NCBI GenBank assembly: GCA_023548195.1
Contig: JAJHZJ010000399.1
Coordinates: 9,394,600 to 9,458,599 of the forward strand
Direction of reading: 5' to 3'
Origin: Bettongia penicillata ogilbyi
Taxonomy: Eukaryota; Chordata; Mammalia; Diprotodontia; Potoroidae
DNA length: 64,000 nt
Part shown: positions 54,390-64,000 of the stretch, piece by piece
Numbering within the stretch: the stretch's first letter is position 1
Layout: the number at the start of each line of letters is the position of its first letter
Translations under genes and position numbers: made by a program
Notes under the pieces: generated by a model
Seen by the model: only the letters and a program-made list of their open reading frames with translations
Database searches by the model: none
Told to the model about the DNA's origin: nothing

Positions 54390-54690
54390 CCCAATGGATG
54401 AATAAATTGTGGTGTATGGTTGTGGTGTAATACTACTATGCTGTAAGAAATAAGGTCAATGACGTTAGAAAAACATGGAAAGACTTGAATGAAATAATGA
54501 ACAACAAAATGTGCAGAACCAAGAGAATGCTGAGTAATAGCAATATTGTTTTAAGAATGACTTTGGGTGAATAAGTCATTTTGACCATTATAAATATCCT
54601 AATTAACTATAAAAGACATATGAGGAAAGATGCTGTCTGCATCCAGAGAAAGAATTGGTAAATAGAAGTACATATAGATGTGGGTTCAAG
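54390..54690 (+). mobile_element. L1 3' fragment
   Basis: GAATAAATTGTGGTGTATGG, GTGCAGAACCAAGAGAATGC, AGTAATAGCAATATTGTTTT and TGTCTGCATCCAGAGAAAGA follow the region just past L1 ORF2 and parallel 440-560 in the first L1. Confidence 0.62.
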
Positions 54691-56639
54691 TTTTGCCACT
54701 GACACAAACCATTAAGCAACCACCAGCAAGTCTGTGTTGATCTTTGTCAGTTGGGAAAATTTTCACACTGGGAATTCCAATTTAATCATAGGCTGGGGAC
54801 AACAACAAGAAAAAAGAATATAAAGAAAGCATAGTCGGCAGCCAAATTAATAATTTATTGTTAGTATTAGGTTGTAAATGAATTGATGGTTGAAAACAAT
54901 TCTTTTCTTTTAAGTAGGTTAAATATTTTCCCCATTATCTTGTCTGCAGTTCCTTGGACACATCTCCCTCTACCTGACACCTTAGAATTTCTCAGTAGTT
55001 CATCTAAGGAAGTTTACAAGGTCATACGTAAAAATCCTCCTGTGAAGAGAAAGTGGGATGGGTTCTGCTCTGCACCAATGGAATACCCACATCAGTAAGA
55101 TCCTGGGTCCTCTGAAGCTCTTTAGAAAGTACCTTGTCTACACCATTAATTTGCTCATCACTTTTTCCCTACATAGTAAAAAAGTAAAAATGTTTTCAGT
55201 TTATACTGTCCAAATCACTACAAATTCCAATTTAGCAAGGCCAAAATTGACGATGCTTCATTGTACATTTTAAATATATAAAGCAACAGGTTTAGGGATT
55301 TATGACCTGATGGCTTCATAGCTCTTTTCCCATTCCACAAAGTGTCATTAGCAACTTCATGATCAGCTATAGAATGGAGACATATTAAAATATTAATGAC
55401 TACAAAATATACATCAAGGTATTTTTTAATGAACACAAAACAAGGAATTCTGAAGCCTTTATTATTGTGTAATAACAACTGGTCATCAACAAATCTAGGT
55501 AAAGATTAGTTACAAATGTTAATTAACATCAACAATAGTCTAACTCTGAGCCCTGAAACCTACATAAAGATTCCTCAGTTTAGTCCTTTAAAAACAGACA
55601 TGAAGGCTTCTATTCTGGTTTGTCAATGAATGCATTGTTACTAGAAAAATTGCCAGATGCCAAAGTATACATTTTCCCTTCCTCCCTCTCCTTTTCCCTG
55701 ACCAATCTCCCATAAGTAAACTTGCTCAGGCACTCCAGAGCTCATCTTAAAGCATTAGCCTCTTCCCTGCTGCTATGCACGCTCAAGAAAAATCTGATCT
55801 ATCTCTTTTGAAAAAGCAAAGAACAACAAAACTTAACATGACCCAAAGGTCTTCAGAAGAAAACTCTTGCACAATTGGCATCTTGAGGTCTGGAACCCAT
55901 TATATCTGAACTCTGTCTCCAGGATTGGTTTATCTCTTCCTCAGATGCTATCTCTTGCCAAAGAACTTCAAAGACAAAAGTCAACTGTTATTACCCAAGT
56001 AGGGATGGATATTGATGTGTAGAGAAATGGAGCAATACTGCCTAGGTCTAATTTATGTTTAGATGTCAGCTGCTATTGTAAGGGTTTAATCAGCATATTC
56101 TGCTCCAAGTAAAAAAATTCTCACCCCCTGCATGAAGAGCTGGAAAACACTTCCACCCCGTTTTCTGCCCCACTCCATCCTGATTAGCTGAAACTACTCT
56201 TGTGCTGGAATTCCTGGAAGTTCAATTATGTCTGTACTGAAATGAAAAGTCAACCACACTTCAGAGTCTGGGTAGGAGGAAAAGGCTTTAAAACTATCCT
56301 TGTACCTCTCTTCTCAGGTTTATTTCAGAAAGCACTGCCTGGCATCTAATAGGTCTTATAGTTTGATTTTTCTAAACATTTAAAAAATATCCATTAGTAT
56401 ATTTTTGTTTGATATTCTAATTAATCATTGAAATGAATTTTGTGAATCCAAGACTTTCTTGAGGTGTATGGGATCGGGGGCCCTGAATCCTTGGATTCTG
56501 TGCCAACCTGCCACGTTCTGACCCTATTTATAAGGGTTCTTTCATTTCAAAATTTCTCTTCCCCCTCAGAAACTCATGTATCCTAAACACTGGGGGTAGT
56601 CACTTTAATTTTCTAAATGAGCTAATTGCACAGCTAATA
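54691..56639. other. Unassigned, repeat-poor sequence
   Basis: Almost 2 kb without a recognised element. Overlapping 71-86-codon frames on both strands (54883-55478) have no known domain. Confidence 0.35.
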
Positions 56640-56880
56640 TTATTTTGCTGTTCAGTTGTGTCCAATTCTTTGTGACCCCATTTGTGGTTTTCTTGGCAAC
56701 GTTACTGGAGTGGTTTGCCATTTCCTCCTCCAGCTCATTTTACAGATGAGGAACTAAGGCAAACTGGGTTAAGTGACTTGCTCAGGGTCACATAGATAGA
56801 AAGTGTCTGAAGCTGGATTTGAACTCATGAACATGTCTTCTAAATTCCAAGCCCATTGCTCTATCCAGGGCCCCATCAAG
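56640..56880 (-). mobile_element. Marsupial tRNA-derived SINE
   Basis: TTCAGTTGTGTCCAATTCTT, TGTGACCCCATTTGTGGTTT, GTGGTTTGCCATTTCCTCCT, AAGTGACTTGCTCAGGGTCA and CTGGATTTGAACTCATGAAC. Confidence 0.85.
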
Positions 56881-57299
56881 CTACTTCTAAACAAAAATGG
56901 AGTTCTTGCTTATTTTTAATGGTAGGCTGGACATGCATAATTTCGGAGCAGGTCAAATCTCTTCCTTCCAGAGAACATCTCTCTTTCAATAAGTTTAACT
57001 ACTGGACATGAAGTTTCCATGACAGTAGCACTTCACTGACTTAAGTCTGTGAATTTCTAGCACAGGTAAACGGTGACATGCTGAATCTGACTAAGCGATA
57101 GTATCCTAGAGAATGTTAGTCACCTTAATTACTGGAAGAGATCCTTTAAAAACCCATGGCAGCACATGCCATGTGTCATGTCAACCTCAAACTAAAGGTC
57201 TCCTACTGAAGACATATCAGAGGCGCTCCGCTTGAAAGTGGTATCCTTAGTACTGGTTACGACAGAGCCTATCTTTATAACTTAATGGTGGCAAAACAA
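56881..57299. other. Unassigned sequence
   Basis: Nothing recognised. Confidence 0.35.
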
Positions 57300-57460
57300 T
57301 GAGAACTTATTGTTTTGAGTTAGAGAATAATATTTTAATTTACAAAGCATTCTTCTCAAAAACTCTGTAAGTTAGATAAAGTATTATTACCTGTATTTTA
57401 AAGATAAGAAACTGAGATTTTAGGGAGGTTAATTGACATTCCCATAATAATTTCGTATTT
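57300..57460 (-). mobile_element. MIR-like fragment
   Basis: TTTACAAAGCATTCTTCTCA, GTATTATTACCTGTATTTTA and AAGATAAGAAACTGAGATTT. Confidence 0.5.
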
Positions 57461-57547
57461 CCTTCCATTTTTAAAGGAATCCTTTATTTGTCAGTCACAT
57501 CTTAATTATAATGACTAAAGGGCATTTTATGAGAATGCCCAGGAGGA

Positions 57548-57775
57548 TGGGGCAGCTAGGTGGCAAAGTAGTTGGAGCCTGGAACTCAAATCCTGCCTCA
57601 GACACTTATTAACTGTGTGATTCTGAGCAAGTCATTTAAAGCCCAATTTCCTCAACTGTAAAATGAGCTGGAGAAGGAATGGGGAGCACAGGCCATTCCA
57701 GTATCTTTGCTAAGAAAACCCCAAATGGCGTCACCAAGACTCAGCCATGACTGAAAGACCAACAACAGGAAAAGT
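57548..57775 (+). mobile_element. Marsupial tRNA-derived SINE
   Basis: GGGGCAGCTAGGTGGCAAAG, CCTGCCTCAGACACTTATTA, CTGTAAAATGAGCTGGAGAA, TATCTTTGCTAAGAAAACCC and CAGCCATGACTGAAAGACC. The middle is disrupted by a small insertion. Confidence 0.83.
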
Positions 57776-57799
57776 GTTTAGGCTCTCTTGGGAAAGAAC

Positions 57800-57950
57800 G
57801 TTAAATGTGCAGGAATCATAGAAAACTTTACGTCTTCCAGTCCAACCCCTTCTTCTTATAGATGAGGGGACTTGCCGCAGGTAGGCAGCACAGAAGTGGA
57901 CGATGGAACCCAAGTTCTTTGACATCAGACCCAATGCTTTTAAAGGCAAT
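57800..57950 (-). mobile_element. MIR-like fragment
   Basis: AATCATAGAAAACTTTACGT, CTTCCAGTCCAACCCCTTCT and TAGATGAGGGGACTTGCCGC. Confidence 0.5.
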
Positions 57951-57951
57951 C

Positions 57952-58095
57952 CTGGGGCAGCTGAGTGGCGCAGTGGCTAGGGCACTGGCCCTGCCATCAT
58001 GAAGAACCCAGTTCAAATCCAGCCTCAGACACTTATTAGCTGTGTGACCCTGAGCAAGTCACTTCATCCTATTGCTTCTAAAATTAAATAAAGGT
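57952..58095 (+). mobile_element. Short marsupial tRNA-derived SINE
   Basis: GGGGCAGCTGAGTGGCGCAG, ACTTATTAGCTGTGTGACCC and AGCAAGTCACTTCATCC, ending directly in AATTAAATAAAGG. It lacks the long GGAGAAGG body, so it is a shorter subfamily or truncated. Confidence 0.8.
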
Positions 58096-58154
58096 TATCC
58101 TTAAACATCAAGGAAGATCAAAGCTGGATACTTGCTCAGATTCTTCCTAAATAC

Positions 58155-58345
58155 TAGAGTGGGAAGATAGCTTGGTTTGGAGTCAGAGCTCTGTACAAAT
58201 TCCCACTCGGCCATTTACTTCCTGTAGGATCTTGGGCAATTTAACTGACCTCGGTGGCTCTCAGTTTCTTCATCTGAAAATGAGAGGTTTTTACAAGGTA
58301 ATCTCTAAGGTCTCTGCCAACTCTATTTACAACACTGAGAACTTC
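58155..58345 (+). mobile_element. MIR-like SINE
   Basis: GGTTTGGAGTCAGAGCTCTG, GTAGGATCTTGGGCAATTTA, CTCAGTTTCTTCATCTGAAA and AAGGTCTCTGCCAACTCTAT. Confidence 0.65.
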
Positions 58346-58819
58346 ATGTGACTCTTGGGGCTTTCAGAGCACTGAAAGTGAATTCTTTAATAGATGAATT
58401 CATATTGTGGGAGTACTTAGGTAATGAAAAGGGAAAAATATATAGCTAATAAAAGAAAGAAGCAATAAAATAATTCTTGGGGGAAAAGGGTATGATAATC
58501 AGTCTATGGTGAAAGTGTATTCTTGTAAATTAAAAAAACATTAAAACTTCCATTAATAAAAAATCAGTAATAATTTGGAGCCTTAGCTTTCTCTCCAATC
58601 TTTGAAAAAGAATTATAAAAGGAGGGAAAAGGAAATTTATAGTATAAGATTTCCAAAGTATTTGTTTGAATGAAAAAATTATTTTCAAGCAATTTAGAAA
58701 CATTTGTTTATATGTAAACCACTGATAATACTAATTTTTGAAAAAAGTAAATAAGAAAAAATTGTAATAATCTAAAAATCTAAATCTAGTGCATTCCTGA
58801 AAGTCTTGATTAATATTTT
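58346..58819. other. Unassigned AT-rich sequence
   Basis: Nothing recognised. Confidence 0.35.
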
Positions 58820-59125
58820 ATATTGACAATAATAATAATGATCCATATAGCGCTTGAAGGCTTGCTAAGTATTTTCCTCACACAACTATTCCATAGATTA
58901 GGAAACTCAGGCACAGGGAAGTTAATTGGTTTGCTCAGTCTCATACAGAAAGTAAGAATCAAGGCCAGAACTTCTATAGATGAGGAAACTAAGGTGAATA
59001 GGGCTAAGTGACTTATCCAAGGTCATACAGCTAGTAAGTATCTGAAGCCAGATTTGAACTCAGGAAGACAAATCTTCCTGTCTTCAGGCCCAACACTCTA
59101 TCCACTGTGCCATCTAGCTAGTAGA
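58820..59125 (-). mobile_element. Two overlapping reverse SINEs (MIR/THER1 then marsupial SINE)
   Basis: CAATAATAATAATGATCCAT, AGCGCTTGAAGGCTTGCTAA and AGGAAACTCAGGCACAGGGA form the first. A second ATGAGGAAACTAAGGTGAAT, AGCTAGTAAGTATCTGAAGC and CACTCTATCCACTGTGCCAT follows, giving two GAGGAAACT blocks. Confidence 0.65.
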
Positions 59126-60339
59126 AACAATTTAAAAAAAATTAAAACTGCAACAAATATCTTATAATTTGAAATTCCCACTAATTTGGAATAACCATTC
59201 TCTGTTTTGTATGAGCTGGTAAGATTTTAATGAGTAAAAGACCAGAGGATATGAAGATACAAAGAACTCCTCCAACACAAATGAAAGACTGATAATCAGT
59301 GAATATATCATGGCTCATTTTTGGAGAACTAACCATCTGAAAATATGACTGTCCAGGAGTGAGTCACTTTCTCATCTCAGTCAATCAGCATTCTTGCCCC
59401 ATCACTGCTGAGACAAAATTGCTTTTCTCTTTTTTAAACATTTGGAAAGATTTCCAAACTTTTTCTTTGTTTTTAAAAATGTATTACTACATTAGTCAAG
59501 CAGCATTAGGTGGGATGTTTCCTGCCTGACTCCTAATTGGGCAAATTCCCTACTCACAGTTTAGATAATCTTAGAAAGTTCAGATAAAAAACTAGAATGT
59601 CGTGGATCTAAAAATACTACAGAATTCTCAGTCAGATCCAGGAAAGGACAGGGGCAGGACTATACTCAGTCAGAGTTTTTAATTTCTGAAAGGGATCTAT
59701 TTCTTGCTGCCCCCAAAGGATTGTAGTAAGAAGGCTCCTTCCCCTTCTGCTAGTGAGTTTCTGGCATTCATATGTACAGCTAGATACAACCTGTTTAACT
59801 TCCAAATGGCAGGGTTTATTTGAGATAGTCATCTGTAGGCCTGTTTTCAAAGATGTTAACCAGAATGTCTCCCCCCATCATTTATACTCGTCTCCTCTTT
59901 TTCATGTATATCCTAACATATCCAAAGGTAGTCACTGGCTTTTCTTTGAAAACCATTTTCACAAAGGCAAAATCTTGTTTGATGTATTCCAATTATTCTT
60001 TTGGCAATAGTAGAGATGCCCAGACCTTAGCAAGGTGTGGTAAGTTTGGCAAGGAAATTCAATTTCCGTAACATTGTTTGCAGCACAGGAAATATCTCAG
60101 GTGGTTGGGGCTCAGTAAGCTGTTGCCAGTTTTTCGGGCTCAGACTTGCTATATACTTAGATAAAATATAACTATAGTACATTCTTTAATTTGGTTGCTT
60201 CATAGATGCCGTTAAATTAAATTTGGCCAGATCTTGTATACCAACTTGCATCTTGCTCTTTTGTGGGAGTTCTAAAATAGTATATGAACTTCAGCTCTAG
60301 CTATATCTCTCAAAAGACACAACAGACCTATAGTCTTCA
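59126..60339. other. Unassigned sequence
   Basis: No gene. Frames at 59632-60071 on both strands lack known motifs. Confidence 0.35.
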
Positions 60340-60580
60340 GATGACAATAAAAATAGCCAGTACTTATATAATGCTTTAAAGTTTGCAAAGCCCTTTTTGT
60401 AGATATTATCTTATTTGATAATCTTATATGCCCAATTCACAGATGAAGAAACTGAAGCTGAGAGAGGTTATCACTTGCTCAGAGTCACACAGCCAATAAA
60501 TATCTGAGGAAGAATTCATACTCAGATTTTCCCAGCTCCAAAATCAACACTGTAACTACTGCATTGCCTAGCTATAATAG
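60340..60580 (-). mobile_element. MIR/THER1-like SINE
   Basis: ACTTATATAATGCTTTAAAG, TTTGCAAAGCCCTTTTTGTA, TTCACAGATGAAGAAACTGA, TCAGAGTCACACAGCCAATA and AACACTGTAACTACTGCATT. Confidence 0.75.
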
Positions 60581-60624
60581 ATAATTTATTCTATGAAAAT
60601 ATCTATGCAATAATAATTCTATCA

Positions 60625-60890
60625 CACATATGGGGCACCCAGGAGGAGCCATGGATAGAGCACTAGATTTGGAATCAGGAAGACTTAGGTTTGTGAGTTT
60701 AAACCTGGCTTCAGAAACTTACTAGCTGTGTGACCTTGGGCAAGTCACTTAGCCTTGTTTGCTTCTTGGCTCATCTGTAAAATGAACTGTAGAAGGAAAC
60801 AGTAAACAACTCCAGTAACTTTGCCAAGAAAACCCTAAGTGGAGTCATGAAGAGTCTGAAATGACTGCACAATATCACAACAACATATGC
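60625..60890 (+). mobile_element. Marsupial tRNA-derived SINE
   Basis: GGGGCACCCAGGAGGAGCCA, GTGACCTTGGGCAAGTCACT, CTCATCTGTAAAATGAACTG, ACTTTGCCAAGAAAACCCTA and GAAATGACTGCACAATA. Confidence 0.82.
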
Positions 60891-61084
60891 TGTATAAACA
60901 GCAAAAGTAAAAGAATTCTGGCACGCTATAGATGCTTATAAATGCTTGTTCATTCACTACAGAATCAAAGGGCTGGCACGGATACAAAGTTGTCTGTAAC
61001 TAAGGGGTCTTTGAAGTGTGCTAAAGAACTTTAAAACTCTCAAAGGTGTAAACAGGAGAGAGTGCTAGAACTATAATATCAACC

Positions 61085-61430
61085 AATCAATCAGCAATTA
61101 TTTATTAAGTACTTACTACGTGCCAGGCACTGGGCTAAGTTCTGGGGACACAGAAAAAGCAAATAGTCCCTGCCATCAGAGCTGGTGCTAAATTCTAATG
61201 TAGGAGACCACTTGAATCTGGAGGGGCACAGATAAGATACCTACAGAGTGGATGAAAGGTAAGTTAAGCAGGGAAGGTACTAACAGAAAGAGACGACCTC
61301 TTGCCAAAGATGAGGTGAGCTGAATCTTGAAAGAAGTCAGGAATTCTATGAGGAAGAAGTGACTGGAGAGCATTTCAGGAAGGTGAAACAGCTAATCCAA
61401 GGGTACAGAGACTAGAGATGGAGCATCCTG
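61085..61430 (+). repeat. Dispersed 'TTTATTAAGT' family, longest copy
   Basis: AATTATTTATTAAGTACTTA, CTACGTGCCAGGCACTGGGC, AGTTCTGGGGACACAG, AGTCCCTGCCATCAGAGCTG, GGTACTAACAGAAAGAGACG, GGAGAGCATTTCAGGAAGGT and GATGGAGCATCCTGTGTGAG. This is the reference copy for the family in this window; its class is unknown to me. Confidence 0.55.
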
Positions 61431-63004
61431 TGTGAGGACCAAGTAATATACTGATAGCTTTTGCACAATCCAGGTACATAATGAAAAACTTGCCTATTCA
61501 GAGTAGAACATTCACAATTAAAAAAGTAGGGTAAGAGTCCTTGGAAAAGAGCTATGTGAATAGCTCTGATTGAAGATTAACAGAAAATCAAAAATTAGGA
61601 AAGAGACTAAGACCAGACTATGAGGTTTTGCTGGGAAGGTGGAGGAAGAGAAGAGGTGTACAAGTCACAATACCTCTTGGCCTTATGGTCGAGGGGAGGG
61701 TGTGATGGGGGCGGGGGGACCTCTGGAATATTGCTTCCCTAACCCATGAATGAACAGCTGTTCTGGAAAATGCTATCACTATTACAGACCTTTCTCTTAG
61801 TCTGATGCCTCTCTGGTTTCTATCCTTTGCAAATTAAAGGCAAGCTTTATCTTCTTTCCTATTGCCCTAATATTTGCATGATCTCATAAATCATCAAAAT
61901 ATTTTCAAATTTCAGCATATTCAAGGTCCATGTCTCCTACAATAAGAGCCATGTGAAAAGATCCAGAAAAGGTTATAAGGAAGCCTTTTCGGCAAACCTC
62001 ACTCAATTTGGAATTCCTCCCTGGCAATATTAATCCCATGAATTTAATGTCAGGCATGTTTTTTTAAAGTTAGGGTCAATTTATATAAGACAGTCTTCAT
62101 TCTCCTTGCCTTTGTATGCTGAAATGCATATGCCCACAACTACACATCTGTTGTACTACCTTTCTCAACATGTAGGAATAAAATATACATTTATTACTTA
62201 TGAGGAAATATTAACACAAGGGATAATGTCAGTTTACTTGAAGGCTTCTTTACATGGGAAAATTTTAATAAATATAAGATTAGTATTATAGTAATTTTTA
62301 ATATTATGATAATATAATATAAAACTATAATGAATCTGAACACGTGTTAATGAAGCTGAAGAGTTGTTAGTAGAATTTTTAGTAGGTCCTCACTTAGGAC
62401 AATCACTTAAGTGATACACAAGAAAGGACATGGGTTAGGGTAATACCTTTCCTTAAGAGTTTCAAGAGTTTGGGGCAGTATATCCTCAAAGAGAAAACTC
62501 TACCTCATCTTTCTAGGAGAGAGATTAAAAATGGCAAGGGATTTAAAGGCATAGCAAGCTTCTTGGGTGGCAGAGTGTGTGGTAAAAATGGAAAGGCATC
62601 CCGAGAGACGGTGACCATACTTTTCTCAGGAAAATTTCTGACATGTCTTTGATGAACACTGTCACTGGATATATTTCTCCACAGATCCTGTACCAGGACT
62701 GGTGGCCAAGCTACTGGCACAGTTAGGGCTGGCCCAAGGTGTCATTGCTGGTTTCTCATGGTAACTCAAACAGTGGTCTTAAACTAGGATAATTTCTCTG
62801 AAGCAAATTGATCTGGTTTTTAAAATATGGGCATTTATTCTTAAAACTTTTCTCTTGATTGATGTTTGCATTTTTACAGTAACTGACTTAAGATCTGTGT
62901 TTTAGTTTTTGGAAACTAAGGCAACTGACCTTTATGAAAGCCTTCAAGAGGAAAAAACTGGTAGACTGATTTTCTTTTTTGAGCTAATATTTCCCCAAGT
63001 GAAA
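61431..63004. other. Unassigned sequence
   Basis: No gene or nameable repeat. The 60-71-codon frames at 62470-62720 occur on both strands over the same bases and lack motifs. Confidence 0.35.
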
Positions 63005-63150
63005 AACTGCATGGGGTGGGGGCTAGAGTGCTGGTCTTGGAGCCAGTAAGACTTGGGCTCCAAGTCCTGCTGCTGAGAAATCCTAACTGTGTATCCCTTA
63101 ACCCTGAACCTCACTCAACTCTTTAAGACTAATTAAGTTAATTAGATGAG
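63005..63150 (+). mobile_element. SINE fragment
   Basis: GGGGGCTAGAGTGCTGGTCT, TGGAGCCAGTAAGACTTGGG and CCTTAACCCTGAACCTCACT. It is a weakly preserved head of a tRNA SINE or MIR. Confidence 0.5.
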
Positions 63151-63271
63151 TTTTAAAGTGGATGACCAAAATCCATGGAGAATGTTTTCATACCAGAGTT
63201 CCTTGAACTAATAAAATCAAAGATATGGAATAATCTCAAAAGTGAGGACAAACACTTGGTGCTAAAAAGCA

Positions 63272-63375
63272 CCTTAAAAAGGGATTTGTTCTGTGAGGTT
63301 TCAGTTAAAGGGCTGCACTTGAGGACCTAGAGGGCTACATGTGGCCTCAAGGCTGAAGGTCTTACTTTCACTCCT
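63272..63375. mobile_element. Half copy of the palindromic hAT-like element
   Basis: AAAAAGGGATTTGTTCTGTG, GGCTGCACTTGAGGACCTAG and ACATGTGGCCTCAAGGCTGA, ending CACTCCTG. It corresponds to the right arm of the element at 47954-48140. Confidence 0.65.
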
Positions 63376-64000
63376 GCATTTAGGCATCTCTAAAACCCCA
63401 AACTTAAAATATAGACAGAGCCCCCTTCTTATGATAAGTGTGAGATGATCATTTATCATCCATTTGCATTCTGACTCAAGACACTTTGACTGAGTCCTAG
63501 GATGGGCAAGGAAAAAAGCTGGCAGAGTCAGCTGTTTTGGATGTTGGGTGTTTTGATAAGGAGCTGTCATGTAGATAAATAGTACTGAAAAAGCAGGAAC
63601 TAAACTGATGCTACACAGAATCCTAAAAAGGCTAAGAGATGGATTGGAAAGTTGCCTTTTTATTGGTTTATAAAACTCTCATGCAGTAGCACTTTTGTAC
63701 AGATTCAGAATCCCAGTCAACCGTTCCTGGGCTATTACTGCATCTGCCTAAAACATACTCCCCATTACTACTGCTGACTGTATAAGCTCAAATGATCTGC
63801 TGATAAACAAAATAGTTTGACACATGAGAAACTACTCATTGAATATATTTGGACTAATTTACAACTCTTAAAAAGTAACATAACTAGAACAGGCAAAACA
63901 TAATTCTGACTTTCTAAACCAAATTGCATCATGCCTTGAGGAATATGAATTCTTACTCTATGAAGATATGCAGGTTAATGACTTTACAAGTTTTCTGAGT
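63376..64000. other. Unassigned sequence to the window edge
   Basis: Nothing recognised. Confidence 0.35.

Overview
The window looks like euchromatic DNA from a marsupial, most of it intron of one gene. It is AT-rich and CpG-poor and has no dense coding. It carries many tRNA-headed SINEs with a long 3' body (a run reading GGAGAAGGAAATGGCAAACC, then a GCCAAGAAAACC block) that I associate with marsupial WSINE1/MAR1-type elements. MIR/THER1-like SINEs, L2 and L3/CR1 tails, degenerate L1s, hAT miniature elements and one probable LTR are also present. I cannot separate American from Australian marsupials from sequence alone.

The only protein-coding sequence I can support is one 693-bp internal exon on the minus strand (12846-13538). 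It encodes the proline-rich actin-regulatory segment of palladin (PALLD). It has a strong acceptor and donor, is open throughout and is phase-symmetric. Sequence below 12846 is therefore downstream PALLD intron, and sequence above 13538 is upstream PALLD intron, although other PALLD exons or alternative first exons could have been missed. No RNA gene appears functional; a 7SL RNA retropseudogene lies at 11819-12362.

Layout: 1-12.8 kb holds an L1 3' end, a 2.8-kb ORF1-only L1 derivative (3525-6335), an L2 tail and a nested MIR / 7SL / SINE stack. The PALLD exon follows. From 13.5 to 24 kb there are SINEs, an L3/CR1 tail, a probable solo LTR, a hAT miniature element and a TA-rich microsatellite split by a SINE. 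From 25.2 to 28.2 kb lies a well-preserved 2,998-bp ORF1-only L1 derivative with a perfect 17-bp target duplication and a CpG-rich 5'UTR, oriented like PALLD. From 28 to 64 kb there is a dense field of MIR, SINE, L2, L1 and hAT remnants with single-copy-looking stretches between them.

The most distinctive system is an ORF2-less L1 family of half-L1 (HAL1) type. Two ORF1-bearing copies and one 5'-truncated copy share the same unusual 3' architecture. The two ORF1-bearing copies have a TG/TATG-rich tract after ORF1. All three have two imperfect purine-rich tandem units spaced about 365-385 bp apart.
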